Positions 10,728 to 19,150 of a stretch of 64,000 bases of DNA are shown here, one piece after another. Position 1 is the first letter of the stretch. The number at the start of each line of letters is the position of its first letter. This stretch comes from Acetobacteraceae bacterium. Lineage in GTDB: Bacteria > Pseudomonadota > Alphaproteobacteria > Acetobacterales > Acetobacteraceae. The notes under the pieces were generated by a model. It searched no databases. It saw only the letters and a program-made list of their open reading frames with translations, and was not told where the DNA came from. Both the position numbers and the translations under genes were made by a program. The DNA lies in the NCBI GenBank assembly GCA_009693865.1, contig SHWL01000001.1:41661-105660 (forward strand), read 5' to 3'.

Positions 10728-11555
10728 ATGGCGAAGGTGATTGGCGGCATCGGTACCTCCCACGCGCCCACGATTGGCGTCGCCTGGGACAAGGGGCAAC
10801 AGAAGGAGCCGCTATGGGCCCCGCTGTTCGATGGATACGGCCCCGCGCGGCAGTGGCTTGAGGATGTGAAGCCGGATTTGTTCCTGGTCGTTTACAATGA
10901 CCACGTGAACCGGTTTTTCTTCGATGCCTACCCGACCTTCGCGCTCGGGGTCGGCGCCGTTCACGCCCAGGCGGATGAGGGGTGGGGAAAGCGGCCGTTC
11001 GGGGATATTCCGGGCGATCCGGATTTCGCCTGGCACCTCGCGCGGTCTCTGATCGAGGATGAGTTCGATCCGACGATCTGCCAGGAAATGTCGCTGGATC
11101 ACGGCGTGCTTTCGTTCCTGCCGATCCTGACCGACTCCGACTGGAAAGTGCCGGTCGTTCCGCTCGCGGTGAATGTGATCCAGCATCCAATCCCAACCGC
11201 GCGGCGGCTGTTCCGGCTCGGCGCGGCGTTGCGGCATGCGATCGAGACCTACCCCAAGGATAAACGCATCGTCGTGTTCGGCACCGGTGGCCTGACGCAT
11301 CAGCTTCACGGACAGAATTTCGGCAAGCACAACGAGGCCTGGGACAATGAATTCATGGACCGCCTCGAGACCGACCCAACGGGGCTCTCGGAATTGTCGA
11401 TCCAAGAGTACATGGAACGCGGCGGCACCGAGGGGGTCGAGATGATCATGTGGCTCGCGATGCGCGGGGCGTTGGGTGGAGCCGTGACACGGGTGCATCG
11501 CAACTACACCGCGCCGTTCACGACCGGTTACGGGCTGCTGGTGCTGGAGACCTGA
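10728..11555 (+). CDS. Extradiol dioxygenase catalytic (beta) subunit, LigB-like
   Basis: Catalytic Fe(II) subunit of a class III extradiol dioxygenase that would open a catecholic ring next to its two hydroxyls. The 275-residue protein has His12 in GTSHAP and His59 in NDHVN, matching the two His ligands of LigB, and Glu238 in GTEGVEMIMW as the likely third ligand. His191 in GGLTH corresponds to the catalytic His. Protocatechuate, gallate or a methylated relative are possible substrates. The genes that normally handle the cleavage product (ligC, ligI, ligJ, ligK) are not next to it. Confidence 0.9.
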   Translation: MAKVIGGIGTSHAPTIGVAWDKGQQKEPLWAPLFDGYGPARQWLEDVKPDLFLVVYNDHVNRFFFDAYPTFALGVGAVHAQADEGWGKRPFGDIPGDPDFAWHLARSLIEDEFDPTICQEMSLDHGVLSFLPILTDSDWKVPVVPLAVNVIQHPIPTARRLFRLGAALRHAIETYPKDKRIVVFGTGGLTHQLHGQNFGKHNEAWDNEFMDRLETDPTGLSELSIQEYMERGGTEGVEMIMWLAMRGALGGAVTRVHRNYTAPFTTGYGLLVLET

Positions 11556-11582
11556 GCGCGGCGGCGCTTTCCGTCATGCGGC

Positions 11583-12581
11583 CTAACGGCTTTCCCCGTT
11601 GAACCCCGTCCGTAGTTCCGCCAACCGCGCCATCGCCGCCATCGGCATCGGACCTTTCAGAACCGCTGCGAGCCCGTCCTCAAACTCTTGCACCGTCGCC
11701 ATGCCGACAAGGATTGTGCCCATCGCCGGGTGGGCAATCGCGAATCGGATCGCGGCCTCCGGCAGGCTGGACGCGAAGCCTTCCGTCGCCAGCGGCATCA
11801 ACCGGCGCGCGCGTGCCAGATCGCCCTCATAGGTTTCCGCTGTTCCGATCGGCGCGGGGGGCGCCGACGCGATCGGATGGCGCTGATCCGAGCCGCTAAG
11901 GGCGCCGCCGGCGATGACGCGAATGCCGACGACGCCCACTCCGGATTTCTGGGTGTGGTCGAATATCCGGCCATAGTCCTGCGCCGGGTACCCCGCCGGC
12001 AATGGCCCAGCGGGCGAGGGGTTCAGCATGTTGTAGCTGATTTGCGCGCTATCGAATTTTTCCGAGTCGATGACCTGATGCAGAGCGGCGGTGTCGCCCA
12101 CGGCGGTGATGCCAAGGAAACGGGTTTTGCCGGCTTTCCTCAGGGCGTCGAACGCCGGAACGACTTCGTTCAGCACCTGCGCCGCGGTGAGCGATGCGCC
12201 ACCACCGTTCACAGTGATCGCGTTATGCAAGTGGAAGATGTCAACATGGTCCATGCCCAGACGCCCAAGGCTGCCGTCCAGCGATTCCGTGACCGTCGCG
12301 GCGATCCGGCCGAATGATTCGGGGGGTATCCGAACTTTCGTGCCGACGAAGGCATTCTTCGGTTTCAGGGATTTCCAGACGCGGCCGAGATTCGTTTCGG
12401 ACGCGCCATCGCCATACTGCACCGCGGTATCGAAATAATTGATCCCAACATCCAGCGCCCGCCCGGCGGCCCGTTCCTGGTCCGCCGCGGCACCCCGGAC
12501 CATCAGTCCGCCCACCGCGCCGCAGCCGAACCCCAGGATCGAGATATTCATGCCGGTGCGGCCGTAAACGCGCGTTTCCAT
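11583..12581 (-). CDS. Aldo/keto reductase
   Basis: NADPH-dependent oxidoreductase with a TIM-barrel AKR fold, 332 residues. It begins METRVYGRTGMNISILGFG, typical of the AKR11/12-like bacterial group. The catalytic tetrad is visible as Asp in NYFDTA, Tyr in VQYGDG, Lys in VGTKVRI and His in DIFHLHN. The start at 12581 is set by GGAG about 8 bases upstream; an in-frame ATG at 12596 has no such site. It lies 4 bases downstream of the ketopantoate-reductase-like gene, so it is second in that minus-strand operon. Substrate unknown. Confidence 0.88.
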   Translation of the reverse strand: METRVYGRTGMNISILGFGCGAVGGLMVRGAAADQERAAGRALDVGINYFDTAVQYGDGASETNLGRVWKSLKPKNAFVGTKVRIPPESFGRIAATVTESLDGSLGRLGMDHVDIFHLHNAITVNGGGASLTAAQVLNEVVPAFDALRKAGKTRFLGITAVGDTAALHQVIDSEKFDSAQISYNMLNPSPAGPLPAGYPAQDYGRIFDHTQKSGVGVVGIRVIAGGALSGSDQRHPIASAPPAPIGTAETYEGDLARARRLMPLATEGFASSLPEAAIRFAIAHPAMGTILVGMATVQEFEDGLAAVLKGPMPMAAMARLAELRTGFNGESR

Positions 12582-12585
12582 CTCG

Positions 12586-13566
12586 TCAGCTCCCATAAAG
12601 GCCCGAGACCCGGGCTCGTAATTTGCACAATGCCACCAGCAGATCGAGCGACGGCGTCGCCACCCCGGCGATCCGCGCCAATACCAGCGGCGCGTCGAAC
12701 AGGCCATCGATCTCCATCGGCCGGCCGAGTTCCAGATCCTGCAAAATGCTTGGCTTATGATCCATGCCGGACTGGCTGTTCACCCGCGCCTCATGGTTCA
12801 CTCCCGGCCGCGCTCCCAGCGCCTGGGCGATCGCGGCGGCTTCGTGCATGACGCGTAACGAGGTCTCGCGCGCGGCCGGTTCGGTGTAGACGGTCTTCGG
12901 CGCCGAACCGGACAAGACAGCCAGCGTCCCGCCGGCGAGGTTACCAATCAGCTTGTTCCAGATTTCGGTGCGGATTTCCGTCGTCGCCTCGCCGCTGATA
13001 CCGCCTTTGGTGATCAGGTCAGCGAGTGCCACGACGCGCGGACTCAGTGTGCCGTTGGGCTCACCCAGTACAACACGGGATTTGGGCTGCTCGACGTCGA
13101 TGACGCCGGGAGCGATGACGGCGGAGGCAGAGTAAACGACGCCGCCAATGGCGCGCTCGGGGCCGATGGCCTTGAACAACACGTCATCGGGGTCGATTCT
13201 GGGCAGCCGTTGGCCGTCGTGCGGGCCGCCGAGATGAAAGAAAAACCACCAGGGAATGCCATTCATGACGAAGGGCACGGATGTCTCAGATTTTAACAGC
13301 GGACCAATCCCTGCCGCCACGGCGGGCAGCGCCGGGGCCTTCACGGTGACGAAGACCGCGTCTACCGGGCCGACCTCACGCGGGTCATCGGTCGCCTGAA
13401 CTTTTATCCGATGCACGCCATCGACGGCGTGGACCTCCAGCCCGTTGGCCTGGATCGCCGCCAGATGGGCGCCGCGCGCGATGACGGAAACTTCGGCGCC
13501 GCCTTTCGCCAGTCGCGCCGCCAGGTGGCCGCCAATGGCTCCGGCCCCGTAAACACAGACACGCAT
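12586..13566 (-). CDS. 2-dehydropantoate 2-reductase family protein (PanE/ApbA-like)
   Basis: NADP-dependent 2-hydroxyacid-forming reductase family. The 326-residue protein starts MRVCVYGAGAIGGHLAARLA, the classic GxGxxG Rossmann motif of this family. The C-terminal helical domain contains EIWNKLIGNLAGG, where Lys and Asn match the PanE active-site pattern, and a GMDHKPSILQDLELGRP segment like the family's substrate loop. It may make pantoate, but catabolic clusters often carry PanE paralogs acting on other 2-oxoacids or hydroxyl compounds. It sits between a zinc-ribbon gene and an aldo/keto reductase on one strand. Confidence 0.85.
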   Translation of the reverse strand: MRVCVYGAGAIGGHLAARLAKGGAEVSVIARGAHLAAIQANGLEVHAVDGVHRIKVQATDDPREVGPVDAVFVTVKAPALPAVAAGIGPLLKSETSVPFVMNGIPWWFFFHLGGPHDGQRLPRIDPDDVLFKAIGPERAIGGVVYSASAVIAPGVIDVEQPKSRVVLGEPNGTLSPRVVALADLITKGGISGEATTEIRTEIWNKLIGNLAGGTLAVLSGSAPKTVYTEPAARETSLRVMHEAAAIAQALGARPGVNHEARVNSQSGMDHKPSILQDLELGRPMEIDGLFDAPLVLARIAGVATPSLDLLVALCKLRARVSGLYGS

Positions 13567-13581
13567 CAGGATGCTACTCGT

Positions 13582-13809
13582 TCAGTTGTCGTTTGGGGCA
13601 TCGGAAGCGGTTCCCGACGCCGGGTCAAGGCCGCGTCCGGGACCGAATCTCGTGCGGCGCATCCGCAGGAGTTCCATCAGGTCGGTGACGCCGATCATCA
13701 CGGCGTCCACGCCGCAGAGTGGACACAGCGGGCTCTCTCCGTCGTCGACCCAGTCGATGACCTCGATAGCCTCGTACACCTGCAGACAATGGAAACAGCC
13801 GCACCACAT
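13582..13809 (-). CDS. Small cytoplasmic zinc-ribbon-like protein
   Basis: A 75-residue protein whose first half has the pattern CFHC, about 20 residues, then CPLCG, followed by VDAVMIG. Two CxxC pairs suggest a bound zinc. Similar short proteins with the FHC...CPxCGxD pattern are widespread in bacteria and usually annotated as hypothetical cytoplasmic proteins. A GAGGG ribosome-binding site lies 8 bases before the ATG at 13809. The tail after residue 50 is basic and low in structure. Its function is unknown. It ends 15 bases before the PanE-like gene on the same strand, so it heads that operon. Confidence 0.72.
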   Translation of the reverse strand: MWCGCFHCLQVYEAIEVIDWVDDGESPLCPLCGVDAVMIGVTDLMELLRMRRTRFGPGRGLDPASGTASDAPNDN

Positions 13810-13891
13810 CGTTTTGCCCTCGCGAGGCTTCGGTTATACAGGGCACCCGGGCGCCGCGGAACGGCGGACCGTTCCACGGAAGCGAGTCCGC

Positions 13892-15343
13892 GTGCGACGC
13901 CCCCTCCTTCTCCTGATCCTCCTCACCACCGCCGGCCGGCTCGCGTTTGGATGGGCCATCGGCCTGGGTGTCGACGAATCCTACATGGTCTCGGCCGGGC
14001 GCGTTCTCAGCCTTGGCTATTTCGACCATCCCCCCGCCGCCTGGTGGCTTTCCTGGGCTTCGACCCACCTGTTCGGCTCCGAGGCGCCGGTCGTCGCCCG
14101 CCTGCCGTTCATTCTGCTGTTCGCCCTCACCACGTGGATGATGGCCCGCATCGGAGAAATCCTTGCCGGCCCCTCCGCCGGTTTTTGGGCCGCCGCGACA
14201 CTGAACCTGTCCCCGGTGTTCGGTATTACCGGCGGAGGCTGGGTGTTGCCCGACGGACCGCTGGACTGCGCCCTGACCGGCGCCGCGCTGTGCCTGATCC
14301 GCGCCCTGCCCGCCAGAGGCTTGAGCGCCGCCGGTTGGTGGTCCGGCGCCGGCATCTGCGCGGGTCTGGCAACGTTTTCGAAATACTCCGCGGTACTGAC
14401 CATCGCGGGAGCATTCCTGTTCCTGCTGCTCGACCCCATGCATCGCCGGTGGTTACGCCGATGGGAACCATATCTGGCTGTCGTTCTCGCGCTGTTGGTG
14501 TTCTCCCCGGTCATCGTCTGGAATGCTTCGCACGAGTGGGCGTCCTTCGCCTTCCAGGGCACCCGCGCCGGCGGGCTCCGCTTCCGGCCCTGGCTGACCC
14601 TTACGACCCTGGGTGGCGAAGCCCTGTTCGTCCTTCCGTGGTTCTGGGTGCCGATGATGGTTCTGGGCGTGAAAGCCTTTCAGGAAGGCTGGCGCGAGAA
14701 GCTACTGGCCTGCCTCGCCGCGCCCCCGATCATCGGTTTCGCCTTGATCGCCGCCTGGTCATCCCAGCGGGTGATGTATCACTGGGCTTCGCCGGGTTAC
14801 CTGATGCTGTTTCCTTTGTTGGGCCGGTTCGTCGCGGAGGCATGGGATCTGCGCGTTGTTCGCACCGTGATTGCCGCCACCGCCGCTGTCTGGGTTGTCA
14901 GCATGGCAACCGTCGGCACACATATTCGGATCGATTGGCTACACACCATCATGCCCGCGAAGGATCCAACCGCCGAGGGCTTGGACTGGATATCCCTGCG
15001 TGACGATCTGACCGCCCGAGGCCTGTTGGCGGGCGGAACGATCGTGGGGGTTCCGAACTGGCGCGACGCGGGCAAGATCGCCCATGCACTTGGTCCGGAT
15101 GTAACCGTGATCTGCCTTAACGCGGACTCGCGCCAATTTGGCTTCGCGTCGCCCGCGCGGCGCTGGGACGGTAGCGATGTCCTGGTGCTGGTGGCCGATC
15201 GCGCGGACACGGTCATTCCCGCTCTGGGCGGAAAGTTCGACCGGCTCGAGCCTTTGCCACCATCCAACGTCACGTTGCGAGGACGGACGTTGAAAGTCGT
15301 GACGGTCGCGCGAGGGACCGGATTCCGGCCCGGTGGTCTTTGA
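13892..15343 (+). CDS. Membrane glycosyltransferase, dolichyl-phosphate-mannose type (GT39/ArnT-like)
   Basis: Polytopic inner-membrane transferase that would move a sugar from a polyprenyl-phosphate carrier to a periplasmic acceptor. The 483-residue protein starts at GTG 13892, with a basic N-terminus and a first membrane helix (LLLLILLTT). It then has VDESYM, which carries the family's extracellular Asp-Glu pair. YFDHPPAAWW is the hallmark DHPP motif, and FSKYSAVL and about ten further membrane segments follow. The C-terminal soluble domain begins near residue 330. Lipid A, a protein or a hopanoid-linked acceptor are all possible. It is divergent from the zinc-ribbon gene and convergent with the next gene. 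Confidence 0.85.
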   Translation: MRRPLLLLILLTTAGRLAFGWAIGLGVDESYMVSAGRVLSLGYFDHPPAAWWLSWASTHLFGSEAPVVARLPFILLFALTTWMMARIGEILAGPSAGFWAAATLNLSPVFGITGGGWVLPDGPLDCALTGAALCLIRALPARGLSAAGWWSGAGICAGLATFSKYSAVLTIAGAFLFLLLDPMHRRWLRRWEPYLAVVLALLVFSPVIVWNASHEWASFAFQGTRAGGLRFRPWLTLTTLGGEALFVLPWFWVPMMVLGVKAFQEGWREKLLACLAAPPIIGFALIAAWSSQRVMYHWASPGYLMLFPLLGRFVAEAWDLRVVRTVIAATAAVWVVSMATVGTHIRIDWLHTIMPAKDPTAEGLDWISLRDDLTARGLLAGGTIVGVPNWRDAGKIAHALGPDVTVICLNADSRQFGFASPARRWDGSDVLVLVADRADTVIPALGGKFDRLEPLPPSNVTLRGRTLKVVTVARGTGFRPGGL

Positions 15344-15347
15344 TCCC

Positions 15348-16484
15348 TCAGTCGAACAACGACAAATCGATCACGTCCCCCATCCGGTTATAGCCAATAT
15401 CTCCCGGATGCAGATGATCGCCGTTGTCGTAAACCGGCAGCATCCGCGCCGGATGGTCGGGATCGCGAAGCTCCTTGTCGAAGTCGATTACCGCGTGGAA
15501 CGCGCCGGACGAGCGCATCCATTCGTTCACCGCCAGCCGTTTCGCCTCGCCCTCAGGTGTCCAGGCGCCCAGCATGAACGATTCGTGCTCGAACGGGGTC
15601 AGGGTGCCGCCGAACATTTTGATGCCGCGGCCGCGGGCGCGCGTCGCTATCTGGTTCAGCCCATTGATCAGATCGTCGGCCGTCACGGCCTCTTCTTTCA
15701 GGCCGCGGCGGTTGCGGATGTCGTTGATGCCGAGAACGACGATGGCGTGAGTGACGCCCGGTTGCGACAACACGTCGCGGTCGAAGCGCCGAACCCCGCT
15801 GTCACCGCGAATATCGTGACAAATGCGGTTACCGCCGAGCCCCTGGTTCATCACCCCGAACATTTTCCCGCGGCGCGCGATTAAACGGCGGGCGAGTTGA
15901 TCCGGCCAGCGGCAGAACGCGTCATGCGTCGATATGTTGCCATCCGTGATCGAATCGCCCAGTGCGACGATGCCGCCCACGTCCGGGCTTGTAAGCACGT
16001 CGATGCCGCTGAGAAAGAACCAGTCGTCGATGACCCGGCTGGCGAACATCACCTCCATCCCGGTGAAATCGCCTGGCGGAGAGAGATAATTGAATTGCCG
16101 GGCATATCGTCCGGTCACCCCGAAACTTGCCGGGATCTCGCCGGGAACATGGATGCTGACGGCGAGATCTTCCAATGGCCGGACGGTCAGAGAAACCGGG
16201 TCGCTGATGACAAAGGCGCCCGTTGGGATTTTGACCGCGCCGGCGCCGTTGAACGTGACCTCTCGGTCCGTGCCGGGCTTGATCGCGGCTCCGGCGCCAC
16301 GTAGCGCGACATGGGTCGCGCCGATGATCAAATCGCCCGTGCCCGCGGCGTTCGACAACCGGATACGGATCGTATCGCCCCCGATACTGATGCGCGGGAA
16401 CATGCGAATGGTGGGACTGCTTAGCGCCACGCCATCCGCCGGCGCGGGGGTCGCGGCCCAGGTGCCAACCCAATGGGACGTCAT
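15348..16484 (-). CDS. SGNH/GDSL-family esterase with N-terminal beta domain
   Basis: Probable secreted or cytoplasmic esterase/acetylhydrolase of 378 residues. The first 160 residues look like a beta-sandwich carbohydrate-binding-like domain. The SGNH part then starts with block I IVALGDSITDG (nucleophile Ser), block II Gly in NQGLGGNR, block III Asn in VLGINDIRN, and the catalytic Asp-His as DHLHPGDIGY. This architecture resembles GDSL esterases acting on acetylated polysaccharides or on lipase substrates. No convincing signal peptide is seen. It is convergent with the glycosyltransferase, with only 4 bases between. Confidence 0.85.
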   Translation of the reverse strand: MTSHWVGTWAATPAPADGVALSSPTIRMFPRISIGGDTIRIRLSNAAGTGDLIIGATHVALRGAGAAIKPGTDREVTFNGAGAVKIPTGAFVISDPVSLTVRPLEDLAVSIHVPGEIPASFGVTGRYARQFNYLSPPGDFTGMEVMFASRVIDDWFFLSGIDVLTSPDVGGIVALGDSITDGNISTHDAFCRWPDQLARRLIARRGKMFGVMNQGLGGNRICHDIRGDSGVRRFDRDVLSQPGVTHAIVVLGINDIRNRRGLKEEAVTADDLINGLNQIATRARGRGIKMFGGTLTPFEHESFMLGAWTPEGEAKRLAVNEWMRSSGAFHAVIDFDKELRDPDHPARMLPVYDNGDHLHPGDIGYNRMGDVIDLSLFD

Positions 16485-16593
16485 GCCGTATCCTCCTGTT
16501 TGCGGGTAACGGAGGCGAAGCTCGGCCCGCCGTCAAGGCATACGGGTGACGCTGACACCGGATGGTGATTCCGGCATCGCTGACACGGCCGGT

Positions 16594-16623
16594 TTGACCG
16601 TGGCACCACGCCTGTCATACTGA
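16594..16623 (+). promoter_or_regulatory. Candidate sigma-70 promoter for the LLM oxidoreductase
   Basis: TTGACC at 16594-16599 is followed by a 16-base spacer and CATACT (16616-16621), or by an 18-base spacer and TACTGA (16618-16623). This lies about 35 bases ahead of the ATG at 16658. The -35 box is close to consensus and the -10 is weak, as is usual in GC-rich genomes. The call rests on pattern only. Confidence 0.4.
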
Positions 16624-16657
16624 CCGGTAGCCGCCTCAACCAGACAGGGTCAAAGCC

Positions 16658-17917
16658 ATGCGCCTCATGTGGTTCCACCTGATGCCCTATACCGAATTGC
16701 CAGACGATTTCCGGCAGAAACATCCGTCGGTGTGGGTGGACATCCATTCCTCGCTGTTCGACCCGAAACGCGCGCACCTGATGTACAACGACTTCATGGA
16801 TGAGTTGGAGTACGCGGCGGATTGCGGCTTCGACGCGGTGTGCGTCAACGAGCATCACTCGAACGGCTATGGACTGATGCCGTCACCCAATCTGATCGCC
16901 TCGGCCTTGTCGCGCCGCACGAAAGACACCGCGATCTGCGTCATGGGCAATTCCCTGGCGTTATATAATCCCCCGACCCGCGTGGCGGAGGAATTCGCCA
17001 TGATCGACGTGATCTCCGGTGGGCGGCTGATCGCCGGCTTCCCGGTCGGCACGCCGATGGATACGACTTTTTGTTACGGTCAGAATCCGTCGATGCTGCG
17101 GGAGCGGTATCTGGAGGCACACGATCTGGTGATGCGCGCCTGGACCGAGAAAGACACGTTCGCCTTCAACGGCAGGTATAATCAGCAGCGGTATGTGAAT
17201 ATCTGGCCTCGCCCGGTGCAGCAGCCACATCCGCCGATCTGGATCCCTGGCGGGGGCTCGATCGAGACCTGGCAATGGTGCGCCGAGATGGATTACGTTT
17301 ATGCGTATCTGTCGTATTTCGGTTACAAGGACGGCAAGGAGACCATGGACGGTTTCTGGCGGGAAATGGCGCGGCTGGGCAAGGACCGCAATCCAAACCG
17401 CGCGGCCTTCCTGCAGTTTGTCGGCGTCGCCGAAACCCGGGAAAAGGCGTTGGAACTATATCGCGAGCCGGCGGAATATTTTTATGGCCGTTGCCTGTTC
17501 ACCGATCCGAAATGGGCAGGCCCGCCGGGCTACATCACCGAAGCCACGCAGCGCGCCGGTCTGACCAGCCAGGTCGGCCGCGCCGCGACGCAAAGTGCCC
17601 GCACCCAGACTCGCGCGACCGAAATGGCCGATATCGTCGATAAGGGTTATGTCATCGTCGGCTCCCCGGACGAGGTCGTGGAACAACTGACCGAGGTCGC
17701 GGAATCGTTGAACGTCGCGCATCTGATGTTACTGTTGCAGTTCGGCAACATGAACAAGGATCTCGCGAAGTTCAACACGAAGCTGTTCGCGGAAAAATGC
17801 ATCCCGAAGCTGAAGTCATTGTTCAGCGAGTGGGACGACCGCTGGTGGCCACAACCGATGGAAGCGGCCCTGCGGGCCGAGGTGCCGGCCTTTACGCCCG
17901 AGCTGGCCGCGGAATAA
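16658..17917 (+). CDS. LLM-class flavin-dependent oxidoreductase (bacterial luciferase-like)
   Basis: Flavin-dependent monooxygenase or reductase with a luciferase-like TIM barrel, using FMN or F420. The 419-residue protein shows N-terminal MWFHLMPY, the CVNEHHSNGYGLMPSPN signature of the SsuD/limonene-monooxygenase-like group, GGRLIAGFPVGTP, and HPPIWIPGGGS. The closest recognisable relatives are enzymes in xenobiotic and terpenoid catabolic clusters. A weak AGGG site precedes the ATG. A possible bidirectional terminator follows. It is one of three LLM proteins in the window and the longest of them. Confidence 0.87.
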   Translation: MRLMWFHLMPYTELPDDFRQKHPSVWVDIHSSLFDPKRAHLMYNDFMDELEYAADCGFDAVCVNEHHSNGYGLMPSPNLIASALSRRTKDTAICVMGNSLALYNPPTRVAEEFAMIDVISGGRLIAGFPVGTPMDTTFCYGQNPSMLRERYLEAHDLVMRAWTEKDTFAFNGRYNQQRYVNIWPRPVQQPHPPIWIPGGGSIETWQWCAEMDYVYAYLSYFGYKDGKETMDGFWREMARLGKDRNPNRAAFLQFVGVAETREKALELYREPAEYFYGRCLFTDPKWAGPPGYITEATQRAGLTSQVGRAATQSARTQTRATEMADIVDKGYVIVGSPDEVVEQLTEVAESLNVAHLMLLLQFGNMNKDLAKFNTKLFAEKCIPKLKSLFSEWDDRWWPQPMEAALRAEVPAFTPELAAE

Positions 17918-17924
17918 GCCAGCT

Positions 17925-17967
17925 CGGCTCCTCGTGTTCGGGGGCCAACCCCTCGAAAAGGGAGCCG
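17925..17967. terminator. Possible bidirectional terminator between convergent genes
   Basis: A 7-bp perfect stem (CGGCTCC at 17925-17931 with GGAGCCG at 17961-17967) surrounds an inner GGGG/CCCC hairpin. It lies between the ends of two convergent genes. There is no strong T-tract on either side (a short AAAA lies within the loop region), so Rho-independent activity is uncertain. Confidence 0.4.
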
Positions 17968-18555
17968 TTAAGCCGCGCCCAGAGCTGCCCGCACGTCGCT
18001 GACAACCTTATCGGAGCTACGCTTCCGCCAGCGGACCCGTTGTCCGATCGGGGTGTTCTCAACCTCCGGCCACACCTTCAACGCGACGAACACCGGGCCC
18101 GGCTTCGACAGGATCCCCGATAGTTCAGCGCTGAACTGGTCGAGTTCGGAATAATTGTACGCCCGCGGATAGCCCGCGCCTCGCGCGATCATCGCGTAAT
18201 CAACGTGTTTCGAGTTTGGCACTGGCTGTCCGCCTGTCGTCGCGTAAACCTCGTTGTCCAGGATGAAATGATAAAAATTCGCGGGCGCCTGTTCGGCGAT
18301 TGTCGCGAGTTGCCCCATGCTCATGAGGATATCGCCCTCGGAATCGAACAGCACGACCTTCTTCCCGGGTTGCGCCAGGGCCAGACCGAGTCCGAAACCG
18401 GAATGACCGCCCATGGCGGGATCGCCCAGAGGAATGTCCATGACGGTATCTGAGATTGCCATCCAATGCTTGCCGCCTCGGCCGGATATCACGATCGAGT
18501 CGCCGCGATGCCGCTCAAAGACCTTCAATACTTCCGCTGTGTACATCATGGCCAT
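17968..18555 (-). CDS. Thiamine diphosphate-binding decarboxylase, C-terminal (beta) subunit
   Basis: PP-domain half of a split ThDP enzyme like sulfopyruvate decarboxylase ComE or phosphonopyruvate decarboxylase. The 195-residue protein shows GHSGFGLGLALAQPGKKVV and a NEVYATTGGQP stretch typical of this group. The cofactor motif normally written GDGS...N reads SEGD-ILM here, so the Mg2+-binding Asp is replaced by Glu. The gene starts 6 bases after the alpha-subunit stop. TAGGAG, overlapping that stop, is the ribosome-binding site, and an internal ATG at 18549 fits its spacing slightly better. Probable role: non-oxidative decarboxylation of a 2-oxoacid. Confidence 0.78.
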   Translation of the reverse strand: MAMMYTAEVLKVFERHRGDSIVISGRGGKHWMAISDTVMDIPLGDPAMGGHSGFGLGLALAQPGKKVVLFDSEGDILMSMGQLATIAEQAPANFYHFILDNEVYATTGGQPVPNSKHVDYAMIARGAGYPRAYNYSELDQFSAELSGILSKPGPVFVALKVWPEVENTPIGQRVRWRKRSSDKVVSDVRAALGAA

Positions 18556-18561
18556 TCGCTC

Positions 18562-19074
18562 CTACCGGTTGAAGCCGTGATATTCGTCGCCGACCAGGAC
18601 GACGACGGGACCCTGGATTTTCTCGGCTTCCTTGAAGGCAATGCTGATCCGGTCCGCGTCGCCGTCGTTCTCCACGAGGTAGAAGGGGATTCCGAAGGCC
18701 ATCAGGAATCGCTCGGTGTAGGTCGCGGCGGTGTCGGTGTTGACGCCGTGGCGGGTGTAGCCGCGGTAACCGACCATCAGTACGATCGGCACTTTCAGAC
18801 CCATCAGCCAACCGCGGATGGAGTCACCGGATTCCATCATTCCGGTGTTCTGGATCAAAATCATCGGCTTCTTGCCGCCCGCGAACAGGCCCGCGGCGAT
18901 GGAGCACGCGTGCCCCTCCCGCGTCACACCAACCAGCCGTAGGTCCGGGTCAGCCTGCATCAGCAGAAACAACCAGTTGGTCTCACTGTCCGGTAGCCAA
19001 ACGATGTCGGTGACACCGTTCTGCTTCATTTGCCGCATCACCGTCTCCGGGCTCAGCGCCGCCGCTTCCGTCAT
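18562..19074 (-). CDS. Thiamine diphosphate-binding decarboxylase, N-terminal (alpha) subunit
   Basis: PYR-domain half of the same split enzyme, 170 residues, similar to ComD or the N-terminal part of phosphonopyruvate decarboxylase. Visible signatures are VWLPDSETNWLF near residue 25, and VTREGHACSIAAGL, whose Glu should activate the ThDP aminopyrimidine. ILIQNTGMMESGDSIRG and a GYRGYTRHGVNTD stretch follow. GGAGGGG precedes the start. Only together with the downstream beta subunit would it form a complete active site. The natural substrate (sulfopyruvate, phosphonopyruvate or another oxoacid) is not evident, since no sulfonate or phosphonate genes are nearby. Confidence 0.8.
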   Translation of the reverse strand: MTEAAALSPETVMRQMKQNGVTDIVWLPDSETNWLFLLMQADPDLRLVGVTREGHACSIAAGLFAGGKKPMILIQNTGMMESGDSIRGWLMGLKVPIVLMVGYRGYTRHGVNTDTAATYTERFLMAFGIPFYLVENDGDADRISIAFKEAEKIQGPVVVLVGDEYHGFNR

Positions 19075-19150
19075 GGTGCCCCCTCCCCTGGTCGAACCAG
19101 GCTCCGTCAGTTAACATCAGGCATTCGCAAAGGGGAAGGAGACCTGTGTC

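Noticed and set aside
13411..15003. A 530-codon plus-strand frame
   Set aside because: Overlaps the membrane glycosyltransferase in another frame; Arg/Pro-rich with no recognisable features, whereas the glycosyltransferase frame has clear motifs.
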